DNA of 64,000 nt from Polycyclovorans sp. (GTDB lineage: Bacteria > Pseudomonadota > Gammaproteobacteria > Nevskiales > Nevskiaceae), in the NCBI GenBank assembly GCA_002706265.1, contig PAKU01000037.1, positions 124,001 through 188,000 of the forward strand, in the 5' to 3' direction. The notes below the pieces were generated by a model. The model was not told the DNA's origin, did not search any database, and was given only the letters and a program-made list of their open reading frames with translations. Positions 1-10,084 of this stretch are shown here, one piece after another (the first letter of the stretch is position 1; each line of letters begins with the position of its first letter). Both the position numbers and the translations under genes were made by a program.

Positions 1-161
1 TCGACACCCACAGCCTGGAAATTGGCGCCGGCCTCGGCGCGCTGGCGGGCAAGGCGTGGCGCATCGGCCTGATGGGCCATGGCTGCACCGAAGCGGCCGT
101 GCAGCGGGTGCTCGGCGCGCTGGAAGAAGGGCTGAAGAAGACCGTCGGCGCTGCGGCGTAA
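1..161 (+). CDS. class V aminotransferase (serine/alanine-glyoxylate type), C-terminal fragment
   Basis: Only the last 52 codons are inside the window, read in frame from base 3 to the TAA at 159-161. The segment LAGKAWRIGLMG followed by a helix ending in LKKTVGAAA is the usual end of PLP-dependent class V aminotransferases of the alanine/serine-glyoxylate group. In that family this part belongs to the small C-terminal domain, so the PLP lysine lies upstream and cannot be checked. It is convergent with the outer-membrane protein gene on the minus strand, with 5 bp between the stops. The exact substrate cannot be told from this fragment. Confidence 0.75.
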   Translation, partial: DTHSLEIGAGLGALAGKAWRIGLMGHGCTEAAVQRVLGALEEGLKKTVGAAA

Positions 162-166
162 AAACG

Positions 167-1054
167 CTATTCGAGCAGGGGCTCGTTGAGCACGCCGCCC
201 GCGTCCGGACGGTTCTGATAAAGCCGGTAGCTGATGAACAGGCCACCGGCAATCGCCGAGTCGCTTTCCACCAGCGGACTGTTGCGAAAGCGGGCGCCAT
301 CGAGGCGGGTGTAGCGGCCGAAAACGCCCCAGCGCCAACGCTTGCGGCCTTCGCTCCAGCTCAGCCCAAGCGCGCTGCCGCCGTAGCCGCCGCTGGCGGC
401 AAAGCCCGGCCGTTCGGGCGTGATGAAGACGTCCGCCACGTCGTGGTAGTAGGCGTGGTGTTCGCCGCTGGCCCAACGGCTGCCGAGGCTGACCGACACC
501 ACCCGCGCGTGCTCGGGTTTGCCGACCCGAAAGCCGGCGCGAAAGGTCGGGTTGAACACCCAGCCGGCGGCCTCGCTGTCCTTCAGGTTGGTGGCGATCA
601 CCGCCCGCAGCGGAAAGCTCAGGCGATAACGGCGGTTGGCGCGGTCCAGCGCGCCCAGTTCCACGTCCAGCGTCGGTCCCAGCTCCAGCGTCGGCAGCAG
701 GCGCGGCATGCCCTGGCGCGGCGGCTCGTCGCGGCCGCCCGGCAGACTGCCGGAACCACTGAGGCTGAAACTGGCGCGCGGATTCAGGGGCAGGCGCGCG
801 CGGGCACCGTCACCGCCCAGCCGCAGGCGCTCGCTGGTGTAGCGCACGTACGGGAAGGGCAGAGCGCCCACCTGGCCGCGATCGGATCCGGGGTAATTGG
901 GGTAGGCGAACGCGCTGGCGCCAATCCCCAATTCAAGGCGTCCGTCGAACAAGGTTTCCGGGGCGTCGTCACCAGGTGCAGCCACGTCGTCGGCCGCAAA
1001 GGCGGCTGCGCTTGCCAGCAGGCTGTACAGACCGGCGGCGATCAGCGCTCTCAT
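167..1054 (-). CDS. MipA/OmpV family outer-membrane protein
   Basis: The protein has 295 residues and starts with a signal peptide ([20 protein letters not shown], cut near residue 20). The rest is made of amphipathic strands typical of a small beta-barrel: an early segment with AYPNYPGSD, the middle [15 protein letters not shown], and the end FISYRLYQN. This matches the MipA/OmpV family (MltA-interacting scaffold or porin-like proteins). I chose the ATG at 1054 because it forms an ATGA overlap with the stop of the upstream deaminase gene, so the two are probably co-translated; a longer reading from 1078 would spoil the signal peptide. The link to the deaminase is positional only. A role in murein synthesis is known for MipA but not shown here. 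Confidence 0.8.
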   Translation of the reverse strand: MRALIAAGLYSLLASAAAFAADDVAAPGDDAPETLFDGRLELGIGASAFAYPNYPGSDRGQVGALPFPYVRYTSERLRLGGDGARARLPLNPRASFSLSGSGSLPGGRDEPPRQGMPRLLPTLELGPTLDVELGALDRANRRYRLSFPLRAVIATNLKDSEAAGWVFNPTFRAGFRVGKPEHARVVSVSLGSRWASGEHHAYYHDVADVFITPERPGFAASGGYGGSALGLSWSEGRKRWRWGVFGRYTRLDGARFRNSPLVESDSAIAGGLFISYRLYQNRPDAGGVLNEPLLE

Positions 1055-2367
1055 CCGGGCCGCACACGCTGCCGCCATTCCGCGGCGCGCGCCACGATGG
1101 CATCTTCGTCCAGCGTGGTCAGCACCCGGTTGCGCATCAGCGCCTGGCCGGCCACGTAGCTGTGCGTGACCTGCTCACGCGAGGCGGCATAGACCACCTG
1201 GGAGATGACGTTGTACAGCGGCTGGGTGCTGACATCGTTGAGATTGATGGCGATGAAGTCGGCCCGTTTGCCGGGCACCAGCGAGCCGATCTCGCGGTGC
1301 ACGCCCAGGGCGCGGGCGCCGCCCAGGGTGGCCGCGTGCAGGGCTTCAGTGGCCGACATCGCCATGGCGTCGGCGGCCACGGCCTTGGCCAGCAGGGCGG
1401 CGGTGCGCATTTCGCCCAGCATGTCGAGATCGTTGTTCGAGGCCGCGCCGTCGGTGCCGATGGCGACGTTGACGCCCGCCGCCATCAGCTTGCCGATGGG
1501 GCAGAAGCCCGAGGCCAGCTTCAGATTGGACTCGGGACAGTGCGCAACACTGATTTTATGTTCAGCGGCCTGCGTGATTTCCGCATCGGTCAATTGCGTC
1601 ATGTGCACGGCGATGAAGTCCGGGCCGAGCATGTCGAGGTCGCGCAGCCGCGCCCACGGCCGCTGGCCGCTGGCGTCGACCGCCATTGCCACTTCGGCGG
1701 CGGTTTCGTGCACGTGCATGTGCACGCCCAGGCCCAGTTCGTTGGCAAAGATGCGCAGCTTGCGCAGCGGCGCGTCCGAGACCGTGTAAGGCGCGTGCGG
1801 CGCGAAGACGGTCTTGATGCGCGGGTGGCCGTGCAGGCGGTCGTGCACCTCGCGGCCCTTGTGGATGTAGGCGTCGGCGTCCTTGGCCCAACTGGTGGGA
1901 AAGTCGAGCACGATCAGCCCGACCACCGCTGCCATGCCGGCCTTGTCGACACGCTGCGCGGTGACGTCGGGGTGAAAGTACATGTCGTTGAAGCAGGTGG
2001 TGCCGCTCTTGATCATCTCGGCCATGGCCAGGTCGACCCCGTCGGCACAGAACGCGGGCGAGACGTGCGCCGCTTCGGCAGGCCAGATGTGCTGGTTGAG
2101 CCAGTCCATGAGGGGCAGGTCGTCGGCCAGCCCGCGCAGCAGGCTCATGGCCGCGTGGGTGTGCGCGTTGATCAGCCCCGGCAGCACCACGTGGTGGGGC
2201 AGTTCCAGCGTTTCGCGCGGCTGGAAGGCGGCCTCGGCTTCGGAGCGCGGCAGAATGGCGATGATCTGCCCGCCGTCGATGGCCATCGAGGCCTGTTCCA
2301 GCACCACATGGCCCGGCTCCACCGGCACCAGGTGGCGCGGATGCACCAACAGATCAATGCTTTGCAA
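1051..2367 (-). CDS. mtaD: 5-methylthioadenosine/S-adenosylhomocysteine deaminase (amidohydrolase)
   Basis: This 438-residue amidohydrolase of the TRZ/ATZ type deaminates MTA (and SAH) to the inosine form. Metal ligands are visible: HTH at residues 69-71, H216-M-H218 followed by HET, H276 in AHCPESN, and D306 in GTDGAASNN. Length and motif order fit MtaD/TRZ hydrolases. The gene is divergent from mtnA with 54 bp between starts, and the two enzymes act in the same MTA salvage route: deamination, then phosphorolysis to MTR-1-P, then isomerisation. The same pair is found in Pseudomonas, where an MTA deaminase replaces direct MTA phosphorylase action. Related 8-oxoguanine or chlorohydrolase activities cannot be excluded by sequence alone. 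Confidence 0.88.
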   Translation of the reverse strand: MQSIDLLVHPRHLVPVEPGHVVLEQASMAIDGGQIIAILPRSEAEAAFQPRETLELPHHVVLPGLINAHTHAAMSLLRGLADDLPLMDWLNQHIWPAEAAHVSPAFCADGVDLAMAEMIKSGTTCFNDMYFHPDVTAQRVDKAGMAAVVGLIVLDFPTSWAKDADAYIHKGREVHDRLHGHPRIKTVFAPHAPYTVSDAPLRKLRIFANELGLGVHMHVHETAAEVAMAVDASGQRPWARLRDLDMLGPDFIAVHMTQLTDAEITQAAEHKISVAHCPESNLKLASGFCPIGKLMAAGVNVAIGTDGAASNNDLDMLGEMRTAALLAKAVAADAMAMSATEALHAATLGGARALGVHREIGSLVPGKRADFIAINLNDVSTQPLYNVISQVVYAASREQVTHSYVAGQALMRNRVLTTLDEDAIVARAAEWRQRVRPG

Positions 2368-2378
2368 CGTGAGCCCCT

Positions 2379-2405
2379 TACACTTGCGGAATTGAAATTA
2401 GTGTA
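2379..2405. promoter_or_regulatory. inverted repeat in the mtaD/mtnA divergent promoter region
   Basis: TACACT at 2379-2384 and its reverse complement AGTGTA at 2400-2405 are separated by 15 AT-rich bases. They sit between the divergent start codons of mtaD (2367) and mtnA (2422). The symmetry and position suggest a shared operator or back-to-back promoter elements. No clear -35/-10 pair could be assigned, so the regulatory role is an inference. Confidence 0.35.
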
Positions 2406-2421
2406 TCGGAGCCCTTCTGCA

Positions 2422-3429
2422 ATGACCTTGCCTGACGCCGCTGTCCAGCCCATCCAATGGCACGGAGACGCCCTCGAACTGCTCGATCAGCGTGTGTTGC
2501 CGCTGCGCACCGAGACGGTTCGCTGCGTCTCGGCCATCGAGGTGGCCAAGGCCATCCACGAGATGGTGGTGCGCGGCGCCCCGGCGATCGGCATTGCCGC
2601 CGCTTACGGCCTGGTGCTGGATGCGCGCGCCGGGCGCGACCTGGTCGACGCCGCCGGGGTGTTGGCGGCGTCGCGACCGACGGCCATCAACCTGCACTGG
2701 GCCCTGGCTCGGTTGACGGCGCTCAAAACCACCGATGCCGATCGTCTCGAAGCCGAAGCACAGGCGATCTTCGCTGAAGACCTCGATCAGAATCACCGCA
2801 TGGGCGCACTCGGCGCGGCGCTGATCGAGCCCGGCGCTCGGGTGCTGACCCACTGCAACACCGGCGCGCTGGCCACCGCCGGCCACGGCACGGCCCTGGG
2901 GGTGATTCGCACGGCCTGGGCCAAAGGGCAACTCGCCGAGGTGTTTCACACCGAAACCCGACCCTGGTTGCAGGGCGCCCGCCTCACCGCGTGGGAGCTT
3001 CAGCAGGAGCGCATTCCCAGCCGGATGATTGCCGATGCGGCGGTCGCGCAACTGATGCAGGCCAAGAAGGTCGACTGGGTGATCGTGGGCGCCGACCGCA
3101 TTGCCGCCAACGGCGACACGGCCAACAAGATCGGCACCGCCACCCTGGCCATCGTGGCCAAGCACTATGGCGCCAGGGTGATGGTGGTCGCGCCCAGCGG
3201 CACGTTTGATCTGAACACCCTGCGCGGCGCAGACATTCCCATCGAAACCCGCCCGGATGTCGAGTTGACGCACTTTCGGGGCGAGGCGATCGCGCCAGAA
3301 GGGCATCGCGCCTTCAACCCGGTGTTCGACGTCACGCCGGCTGGCCTGATCGACGCCATCGTCTGTGAAAAAGGCGTTCTGACGGCGCCCTACAGCGAAA
3401 GCATCCGCACCCATCTCGGCAAAACCTGA
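2422..3429 (+). CDS. mtnA: S-methyl-5-thioribose-1-phosphate isomerase
   Basis: MtnA converts MTR-1-P to methylthioribulose-1-phosphate in methionine salvage. The 335-residue protein carries [13 protein letters not shown] (51-63), THCNTG with the catalytic Cys145, [14 protein letters not shown] (176-189) and [17 protein letters not shown] with the catalytic Asp225. These are the hallmark residues of the family, as opposed to eIF2B subunits. I chose the ATG at 2422, which has GGAG at 2408-2411; the frame stays open far upstream but that part runs antisense to mtaD. No mtnBCD follows, so the remaining salvage steps, or a shunt from MTR-1-P, must be encoded elsewhere. Confidence 0.95.
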   Translation: MTLPDAAVQPIQWHGDALELLDQRVLPLRTETVRCVSAIEVAKAIHEMVVRGAPAIGIAAAYGLVLDARAGRDLVDAAGVLAASRPTAINLHWALARLTALKTTDADRLEAEAQAIFAEDLDQNHRMGALGAALIEPGARVLTHCNTGALATAGHGTALGVIRTAWAKGQLAEVFHTETRPWLQGARLTAWELQQERIPSRMIADAAVAQLMQAKKVDWVIVGADRIAANGDTANKIGTATLAIVAKHYGARVMVVAPSGTFDLNTLRGADIPIETRPDVELTHFRGEAIAPEGHRAFNPVFDVTPAGLIDAIVCEKGVLTAPYSESIRTHLGKT

Positions 3430-3479
3430 CCGGGCGTCTTATGGCTGGTGGAAAGCGGCTCCGCTATGATCCGGCGCTG

Positions 3480-3842
3480 ATGAACCTCCGCCCCCTCCAT
3501 CTGCTGCTGGCCGTCGCGCTGCTCTGGCGCGGGCTCATGCCGGTGGGCGTGATGGCGATGCCCGGCGAGACCGGGTTTGAAGTGCGCCTCTGCGGGCTGA
3601 CCGGCGGCACCGTGGTGCTCGATTTTGGCCTGGACGAGGCCGATCCGCAGCCGGCCATGGACCACGGCGGCGAACATTGCCCCTTGTGCGTCAGCGTGGC
3701 CAGCGTGGCCTTGCCGACGACCGTTGATATGGCGATGCCCGCCGCCCTCGTCGGCCCGGCGCGGCCGCCGGGTTTCAACGATGCCGCGCCGCGCGGCCCG
3801 CCCCTGCAGCCGGTTGCCCGGGGACCGCCGCGGCTCATTTGA
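3480..3842 (+). CDS. DUF2946-like small secreted metal-associated protein
   Basis: This 120-residue protein has an N-terminal hydrophobic leader (MNLRPLHLLLAVALLW) and a central cluster DHGGEHCPLC at about residues 60-69, which offers His and Cys ligands. The pattern fits DUF2946 proteins, which are short, exported or membrane-tethered, and often lie beside copper- or iron-related TonB receptors. I start at the ATG at 3480, since it opens directly on the leader; an in-frame ATG at 3441 would add 13 polar residues. It is followed 57 bp later by a TonB-dependent receptor and a PepSY protein, supporting a role in metal handling. The metal is not determinable from sequence. Confidence 0.7.
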   Translation: MNLRPLHLLLAVALLWRGLMPVGVMAMPGETGFEVRLCGLTGGTVVLDFGLDEADPQPAMDHGGEHCPLCVSVASVALPTTVDMAMPAALVGPARPPGFNDAAPRGPPLQPVARGPPRLI

Positions 3843-3899
3843 CGTCACGCCTGAGGCCGCATCCGCGGCTGTCAATCGTTAATCAAATGAGCAAGACCC

Positions 3900-5951
3900 A
3901 TGAAATCATGCAGTGTGGTGTGCGCCTGGACCTTGGCGCTGGGATGTGCAAATGCCGCCGCGGCCAACGCGGTGGTGTTGGATGAAATCACCGTCACCGG
4001 GCAGTCACCCGAAGCCGAGGTGGTGCGCGACGCGCGCGAACAGATCGAACGTGTGCCCGGCGGCGTGGCCGTGGTGGGCCGCGAAGCCTTCGAAGACCAA
4101 TACGCCCTGACGTTTCGCGACACGCTGGGCTTGGTGCCCGGCGTGTTCGCCCAGCCGCGCTTCGCCGAAGAAGTGCGGCTGGTGATTCGCGGCTCGGGTT
4201 TGGGGCGCAACATCCACCTGGGCGGGGTGACGCTGCTGCAGGACGGTGTGCCGATCAATCTGGCCGATGGCAGCGGTGACTTCCAGGAAATCGACCCGGC
4301 GGTGATCCGCCATCTGGAGGTCTACAAAGGCGCCAATGGCCTGGTGCACGGTGCCAGCAGCCTGGGAGGCGCCATTGTCATCAACACGCCCACGGCCTTG
4401 ACCACCGAGCCCTATCGTTTCAGCTTCGACAGCGGCAGCTTCGAAACCCGTCGTGGCAACGCGCAGATCGCGCATCAGGGCAGGGGCTACGACGTGTTCG
4501 CCAGCGTCACCGCCGCCAGTGCCGAAGGCTGGCGCGACAACGCCTTTGGCCGCAGCACCCGCTGGTCGAGCAACCTCGGCATTCCGCTGGGTGCGCGCGG
4601 CGAGACGCGGTTCTATCTGGCGCGCAATGACATTCGTCAGCGGCTGCCCGGCAGCCAGACCCGCGAAGATGCCCTCAACAATCCTCGCGGCACGTCCGAT
4701 GCCAACATTGCCAACCGGGTGGCACGCGACATCGACTCCACCCGCATCTCCAACCGCACGACGCTGGCGGTCGGCCCTGGGGTGGTGACGGTCACGGGGT
4801 ACTTTTTCGACAAGGCCCTGTTCCACCCGCTGAGCTTCGGCATCATCGATCAGGAGGGCCAGTTCTATGGAGGGGGCGCCGCCTATGGGGCAACGGCGGG
4901 TGCGCATCGGGTCACGCTGGGCGTCAATCTGCGGGCGGGCGACAACGACGCCCGCATCTTCGCGCCTCTGTCCGGCGCAGGCTTCACCGAGCAGCGCAGT
5001 GACAACCGCGAGCAGGCCCGGCATTTGAGCGTCTACGGCCAGCATGAATGGACGTTTGATCCGGCCTGGATGCTGGTCAGCGGCGTGCAGGTGATTCGCG
5101 ATGAGCGCGATTTCGACAACCGCCTGAATGCCGAGCAGAGCGCCGACACAACCTACGACGGCGTGTCGCCCAAGCTCGGGGTGATTTTTCGGCCTGCCGC
5201 GTCGCAGCAGCTGTTCGCCAACATCAGCCGCAGCTTCGAGCCGCCGACCTTCTACGAGTTGAACCAGACCAACCAGCCCACCAACCCAGGCTTCGTGCCG
5301 TTGAAGGCGCAGAAAGCCTGGACGGCGGAAGTGGGCAGCCGCGGCGCGCTGGGCGCCCATGCCTACGAGGTGAGCGTCTATCGCGCGGCGGTCGACGATC
5401 AGCTGCTGGGATTCAGTGTCGATCCCGCCGCGGGCGTTCCCGCCGCCACCTTCAACGCCAAAGCCACCACGCTGCAGGGCATCGAAGCGGGGCTCACCAG
5501 CCCCCTGTGGGCGCATCCATCGGGCTACACGCTTGCGCATCAGATCGCCTGGACGTTCAACGACTTCAGGTTCGACGACGACCGGTTCTATGGCGACAAC
5601 CGCCTGGCCGGCGTGCCGAAGCATCTGCTGATCAGCGAGCTCACCCTCACGACCCCGATCGGCATCACGCTGCGGCCGCAGGTGGAGTGGAGCCCGTCCG
5701 GCATGTGGGCGGATTTCGCCAACACCGAAAAGACGCCCGGCTACGCGGTGCTCAACCTCAGCCTCAGCACCGACCTGGCGCGCGGCATCAGCGTGTATGT
5801 CGATGGCCGCAATCTGCTTGACCGGCGCTACCTCAGCAGCGTGTCGGCCTCGGCCGACTTCAGCGCCCTGGCGCCGGCACAAAGGGCATCGTTCTGGCCC
5901 GGCGAAGGCCGCGGCATCTTCATGGGCGTGCGCTGGGTGCCCGGCGCATGA
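3900..5951 (+). CDS. TonB-dependent outer-membrane receptor (metal or siderophore)
   Basis: The precursor has 683 residues with a signal peptide ending near AAAANA. A TonB box-like DEITVTG follows at about residues 28-34, then a plug domain (LRDTLGLVPGVF-type motif near 77-88, LVIRGSGLG, LLQDGVPINLADGSGDF, LEVYKGANGLVHGASSLGGAI) and a 22-strand-type barrel ending in VYVDGRNLLDRRYLSS and GIFMGVRW. This is the FecA/OprC-like group of receptors. The DUF2946 gene lies upstream and the PepSY gene overlaps it by ATGA downstream, forming a three-gene uptake unit. I see no extra N-terminal signalling domain. Substrate may be ferric siderophore or copper; the sequence does not decide. Confidence 0.9.
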   Translation: MKSCSVVCAWTLALGCANAAAANAVVLDEITVTGQSPEAEVVRDAREQIERVPGGVAVVGREAFEDQYALTFRDTLGLVPGVFAQPRFAEEVRLVIRGSGLGRNIHLGGVTLLQDGVPINLADGSGDFQEIDPAVIRHLEVYKGANGLVHGASSLGGAIVINTPTALTTEPYRFSFDSGSFETRRGNAQIAHQGRGYDVFASVTAASAEGWRDNAFGRSTRWSSNLGIPLGARGETRFYLARNDIRQRLPGSQTREDALNNPRGTSDANIANRVARDIDSTRISNRTTLAVGPGVVTVTGYFFDKALFHPLSFGIIDQEGQFYGGGAAYGATAGAHRVTLGVNLRAGDNDARIFAPLSGAGFTEQRSDNREQARHLSVYGQHEWTFDPAWMLVSGVQVIRDERDFDNRLNAEQSADTTYDGVSPKLGVIFRPAASQQLFANISRSFEPPTFYELNQTNQPTNPGFVPLKAQKAWTAEVGSRGALGAHAYEVSVYRAAVDDQLLGFSVDPAAGVPAATFNAKATTLQGIEAGLTSPLWAHPSGYTLAHQIAWTFNDFRFDDDRFYGDNRLAGVPKHLLISELTLTTPIGITLRPQVEWSPSGMWADFANTEKTPGYAVLNLSLSTDLARGISVYVDGRNLLDRRYLSSVSASADFSALAPAQRASFWPGEGRGIFMGVRWVPGA

Positions 5952-7237
5952 CCGGCCGGCGCCTGCACCGGCGGTTGTCGGTCTGGGCAGCGCTGGCGGT
6001 GATCGGGTGGGCCCTGTCCGGGCTCACCCATCCGCTGATGAGCCTGCTCGGCCCGCGCGCCGCGCGCTTTGCCCCGCCGTCACCGGTCATCGGCCCCTTG
6101 CCGGAGGGCTGGGCATCGGGCCTGCAGCGCGACGGCGTGACGGCTCTGTCCGGTGTGCGGCAAGTGATACTGGATGGCGAGGTGGTGTTGCAGCTGCGGC
6201 AGACGCAGGGGGCGCCGCTGCGTTATGCCGCGCGCGCCGGCGGGCCGTACCAAGACCGTGATGCCGACTACGCCGCCGAACTGGCACGCCATTACGCTGA
6301 CCGGGAGCCGGCGAGGGTGGCGTCGTTCGAGCACATCACCGCCTTCTCGGACCGTTATCCCAGCGTCAATCGCATCCTGCCGGTGTGGCGGGTGCGTTTT
6401 GACGATGGCCTTGAGCTTGACGTGAGCACCGCCGAAGGCCGGCTGGTCGGGGTCAGTGACGCCAGGCGGCGGGCGCTGAGCGCGGTGTTTCGCAATGTGC
6501 ACACGCTGGCGCCGCTGCAACCGTGGCCGTGGCTGCGCGTGTCATTGATGCTCGCGCTGCTTGCCGCCATCTGGGCGCTGGCCCTCGCCGGGCTGCGCAT
6601 GCTCTGGCAGCGCGGCGGGCAGGGCCGCGTGCGCCGGCTGCACCGCCGGGGCGGGGCGCTGCTGTTTCTGCCGCTGCTGGCGTGGAGCGGCACCGGCGCC
6701 CTGCACCTGTTGCACGGCCGCCTCGCACCGGCCGCCGCCACGCCGGACTGGGCCACCGTCCCGCCCGAGGCGCTGACACCGCTGGCCGCTCTGGATCTGC
6801 GTCAACTGTGGCTGCACGAGGGTGAGGTCTGGGGCCTGGACCCCGATGGGCACTACCAGAACGGACGCCAGGTGCTCAGCCCCGCAGAGATGGCGCAGAA
6901 GATCGCCGGGGTTGCCGGCGAGGTGAGCCTGGTCACCACCTTTGCGCCGGACTACGGCTTCATCAACCGCCGCCTGCCGGTGTGGCGCGTGACCGGTGCC
7001 GACGGCCAGCGCCGCTTCGTCGACCTGATGCAGGGGCGGGTGGTGGCGCAGGTCAGCGCCGTCGATCGCGCCGAGCTCTGGACCTTCACCCAGATCCACA
7101 AATGGCAACTGGCCGATGGTTTGGGGCGCGCCGCTCGCGATGCCGTGATGAGCGCCTTCGCGGCCCTGCTGCTGGCCTTGGCCGTCGCCGGACTGTGGCT
7201 GCGCCTGAGGCGCCGCAAAAGCGGCTCAAGGGCCTGA
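5948..7237 (+). CDS. PepSY-associated transmembrane protein
   Basis: This 429-residue inner-membrane protein begins with a TM helix (LSVWAALAVIGWALSGLTHP), has two periplasmic PepSY-like regions (around residues 45-165 and 270-390), further TM segments near 195-215 and 230-250, and a last helix near 395-420 before a basic tail. PepSY-TM proteins are found with TonB receptors and siderophore or copper uptake; some act as inner-membrane reductases. The start ATG overlaps the receptor stop (ATGA at 5948-5951), so translation is probably coupled. Its exact role in metal release is an inference from context. Confidence 0.82.
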   Translation: MTGRRLHRRLSVWAALAVIGWALSGLTHPLMSLLGPRAARFAPPSPVIGPLPEGWASGLQRDGVTALSGVRQVILDGEVVLQLRQTQGAPLRYAARAGGPYQDRDADYAAELARHYADREPARVASFEHITAFSDRYPSVNRILPVWRVRFDDGLELDVSTAEGRLVGVSDARRRALSAVFRNVHTLAPLQPWPWLRVSLMLALLAAIWALALAGLRMLWQRGGQGRVRRLHRRGGALLFLPLLAWSGTGALHLLHGRLAPAAATPDWATVPPEALTPLAALDLRQLWLHEGEVWGLDPDGHYQNGRQVLSPAEMAQKIAGVAGEVSLVTTFAPDYGFINRRLPVWRVTGADGQRRFVDLMQGRVVAQVSAVDRAELWTFTQIHKWQLADGLGRAARDAVMSAFAALLLALAVAGLWLRLRRRKSGSRA

Positions 7238-7240
7238 ACA

Positions 7241-7249
7241 TGCTAAAAT
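7241..7249 (+). promoter_or_regulatory. extended -10 promoter candidate for gyrA
   Basis: TGCTAAAAT at 7241-7249 is an extended -10 (TG-N-TAAAAT), 72 bp before the gyrA ATG and just after the PepSY stop. No good -35 hexamer lies 17 bp upstream, which is usual for extended -10 promoters. The surrounding sequence is unusually AT-rich for this GC-rich DNA. Confidence 0.5.
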
Positions 7250-7320
7250 TTTGGGTCTAAAAATCCAATCGAATCGAAGCCTCGACCCACCGGGTTGCAA
7301 GGCTTCGCGGGGCACGCCAG

Positions 7321-10041
7321 ATGAGTGAATTTGCCAAGGAGGTCTTGTCCGTCAATCTTGAGGACGAGATGAAGCGCTCGTACCTCGATTACGCCATGAG
7401 CGTGATCGTGGGGCGCGCCCTTCCCGACGCCCGAGACGGCCTCAAGCCGGTGCACCGCCGCGTGCTGTTCGCGATGAAGGAACTGGGCAACGACTTTAAC
7501 AAGCCGTATAAAAAATCAGCCCGCGTGGTCGGCGACGTCATCGGCAAATACCACCCGCACGGCGACTCGGCGGTGTACGACGCCATCGTGCGCATGGCGC
7601 AGCCGTTTTCCATGCGCTACGTGCTGGTGGACGGGCAGGGCAACTTCGGCAGCGTCGACGGCGATTCGGCTGCCGCCATGCGCTACACCGAAATTCGCAT
7701 GGCCAAGCTGTCGCACGAACTGCTGGCCGACATCGACAAGGACACCGTCGATTTTCAGCCCAACTACGACGGCGCCGAGCATGAACCCGTGGTGCTGCCG
7801 GCCCGCGTGCCCCTGCTGCTGGTCAACGGCAGCGCCGGCATCGCGGTCGGCATGGCCACCAACATTCCGCCGCACAACCTCACCGAGGTGGTCAACGGCT
7901 GTATCGCGCTGATCGACAACCCCGAGCTGACCATTCCGGAACTGATGCAGTACATCCCGGCGCCAGACTTTCCCACCGCCGGGTTGATGCTCGACGCCCA
8001 CGGCGTGGTCGATGCCTACACCACCGGGCGTGGCCGCATCGTGCTGCGCGCCCGCACCCACCTTGAGCCCAATGGCAACGAGCGTCAGACCATCATCGTC
8101 GACGAGCTGCCGTATCAGGTGAACAAGGCGCGGCTGCTGGAAAAAATTGCCGAGCTGGTCAAGGAAAAGCGCCTGGAGGGCATTTCCGAGCTGCGGGACG
8201 AGTCTGACAAGGACGGCACGCGCATGGTCATCGAGCTCAAGCGCGGCGAGAACCCCGAGGTCGTGCTCAACAACCTCTACCAGAACACCCAGCTGCAGAC
8301 CGTGTTCGGCATCAACATGGTGGCGTTGGACCAGGGCCAGCCCAAGCTGCTATCGCTGAAGTCGCTGCTGGAAATCTTTATACGTCACCGCCGCGAGGTG
8401 GTGACGCGCCGCACCCGTTATCTGCTGAAGAAAGCCCGCGAACGCGCCCACGTGCTGGAAGGGCTTACAGTGGCGCTGGCCAACATCGACGAGGTGATCG
8501 CCCTCATTCGCCGTTCGCCCACCGGTGCGGACGCCAAGACGGGATTGATGGAGCGCGTGTGGCAGCCCGGCCCGGTGCTGGCGATGCTGGAACGCGCCGG
8601 CGCCGACGTGTCGCGCCCGCTGGACTTGGCCGCCGAGTTCGGCATCATCCACGGCCACCAGCCCGACCCTGGATATCGTCTGTCCGAAGCCCAGGCCCAG
8701 GCGATTCTTGATCTGCGCCTGCAACGCCTGACCGGCCTTGAGCAGGACAAGATCATCGAGGAGTTCCGCACCCTGCTGGACGCCATTCTCGACTACCTCG
8801 ACATCCTTGGCTCCGAAACCCGTCTGCTCAACGTGATCCGCGAAGAGCTGGAAGCGGTGCGCGATGGCTATGGGGATGCACGCCGCACCGAGATTACCGA
8901 TGCCGCGCTCAACATTGCCCGCGAAGACCTCATCACCCCGCAGGACATGGTGGTCACCCTGTCGCACGCCGGGTATGTGAAGGCCTTGCCACTGGAGGAA
9001 TACCAGGCGCAGAAGCGCGGCGGTCGCGGCAAGATGGCCACCAGCACCCGCGACGAAGACTTTGTCGACCGCCTGTGGGTGGCCCACTCGCACGACACCC
9101 TGCTGTGCTTCAGCTCACGCGGTCGTGCCTACAAGCTGCGCGTGTTCGAGCTGCCCGCCGGCTCGCGGGGCTCGCGCGGCAAGCCGTTCAATAATCTGCT
9201 GCCGCTGGAAGACGGCGAGAAGATCAACGTCACCCTGGCCATTCAGTCGTTCCAGGATGCCAACTACGTGTTCATGGCCACCCGCCGCGGCACGGTGAAG
9301 AAGACGCCGCTGGAAGCGTTCCAGAACGTGCGCAGCAGCGGCATCATCGCCGTTGACCTGCGCATGGACGACGAACTCATCAACGTGGCGCTGACCTCGG
9401 GCGAGAACGACATTCTGCTGTTCTCCGACGCCGGTCGCGTCATCCGCTTCAACGAAGCCAATGTGCGCAGCATGGGGCGGGGCGCCACCGGCGTGCGCGG
9501 CATGCGGCTGATTCGGGCGGGCAGCCACGAGGCCGAAGACGTCGTCGCGGTGGACGAAACCGACGATGCCGATGCCGACGACACCGGCACCACCGCCACC
9601 GATGTGCAGGTGATTGCCATGATCGTCGCGGAGACCGGCTTCGACGTGCTCAGCGTGACCAGCCAGGGCTTTGGCAAACGCACGCCCATCGACCAGTTCC
9701 CGCTGCGCGGTCGGGGCGGCCAGGGCGTGATCGCCCATTCGCTCAACGACAAGACCGGTGACCTGGTCAGCGCGTTGGTGGTGGATGACAGCCACGAGAT
9801 CATGCTCATCACCGAGGCGGGCACGCTGATCCGCACCCGCGCGTCCGAAGTGCGGATCGCGGGCCGTAACACCCAGGGCGTGCGCATCATGAAACCGGAT
9901 GCCGGCGATCGCATCGTCGGCATCGACCGCTTCGCCGTGGAAGAGGAAGAAGGCGTACTCGACCTCGACGCCACCAACGGTGACCTTGGCGTCGACGACG
10001 CGCCCGACGCGCCCGACGCGCCCCCAGACGCCGGGCATTGA
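7321..10041 (+). CDS. gyrA: DNA gyrase subunit A
   Basis: GyrA (906 residues) cuts and rejoins DNA in the A2B2 gyrase. The N-terminus [18 protein letters not shown] aligns with the E. coli start, fixing the ATG. The quinolone region reads [17 protein letters not shown] with Ser83 and Asp87, that is, the drug-sensitive wild-type residues, and the catalytic Tyr122 is in AAMRYTE. The C-terminal beta-pinwheel has the expected repeated blades, with a GyrA-box-like KRGGRGK near 563-569. The protein ends in an acidic tail made of DAP repeats encoded by a triplicated 9-bp unit. An independent promoter precedes it and a strong hairpin follows. Confidence 0.98.
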   Translation: MSEFAKEVLSVNLEDEMKRSYLDYAMSVIVGRALPDARDGLKPVHRRVLFAMKELGNDFNKPYKKSARVVGDVIGKYHPHGDSAVYDAIVRMAQPFSMRYVLVDGQGNFGSVDGDSAAAMRYTEIRMAKLSHELLADIDKDTVDFQPNYDGAEHEPVVLPARVPLLLVNGSAGIAVGMATNIPPHNLTEVVNGCIALIDNPELTIPELMQYIPAPDFPTAGLMLDAHGVVDAYTTGRGRIVLRARTHLEPNGNERQTIIVDELPYQVNKARLLEKIAELVKEKRLEGISELRDESDKDGTRMVIELKRGENPEVVLNNLYQNTQLQTVFGINMVALDQGQPKLLSLKSLLEIFIRHRREVVTRRTRYLLKKARERAHVLEGLTVALANIDEVIALIRRSPTGADAKTGLMERVWQPGPVLAMLERAGADVSRPLDLAAEFGIIHGHQPDPGYRLSEAQAQAILDLRLQRLTGLEQDKIIEEFRTLLDAILDYLDILGSETRLLNVIREELEAVRDGYGDARRTEITDAALNIAREDLITPQDMVVTLSHAGYVKALPLEEYQAQKRGGRGKMATSTRDEDFVDRLWVAHSHDTLLCFSSRGRAYKLRVFELPAGSRGSRGKPFNNLLPLEDGEKINVTLAIQSFQDANYVFMATRRGTVKKTPLEAFQNVRSSGIIAVDLRMDDELINVALTSGENDILLFSDAGRVIRFNEANVRSMGRGATGVRGMRLIRAGSHEAEDVVAVDETDDADADDTGTTATDVQVIAMIVAETGFDVLSVTSQGFGKRTPIDQFPLRGRGGQGVIAHSLNDKTGDLVSALVVDDSHEIMLITEAGTLIRTRASEVRIAGRNTQGVRIMKPDAGDRIVGIDRFAVEEEEGVLDLDATNGDLGVDDAPDAPDAPPDAGH

Positions 10042-10045
10042 GTCC

Positions 10046-10084
10046 AGACCCACCCGGTCCGCTGCGAGCGGGCCGGGTGGGTCT
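10046..10084 (+). terminator. hairpin terminator after gyrA
   Basis: Arms 10046-10062 and 10068-10084 pair over 17 bp with one G-T wobble around a 5-base loop, starting 5 bp after the gyrA stop. There is no long T run after the stem, so it may also act as an mRNA 3'-end stabiliser. Confidence 0.75.

Noticed and set aside
976-2421. N-terminal extension of mtnA to an upstream ATG
   Set aside because: The extra part is antisense to mtaD; the ATG at 2422 has a ribosome site and fits the family length.
4005-5882. Long open frame on the minus strand opposite the TonB receptor (about 625 codons)
   Set aside because: It mirrors the receptor gene in a high-GC region, has no recognisable motif, and the plus-strand product is clearly a TonB receptor.
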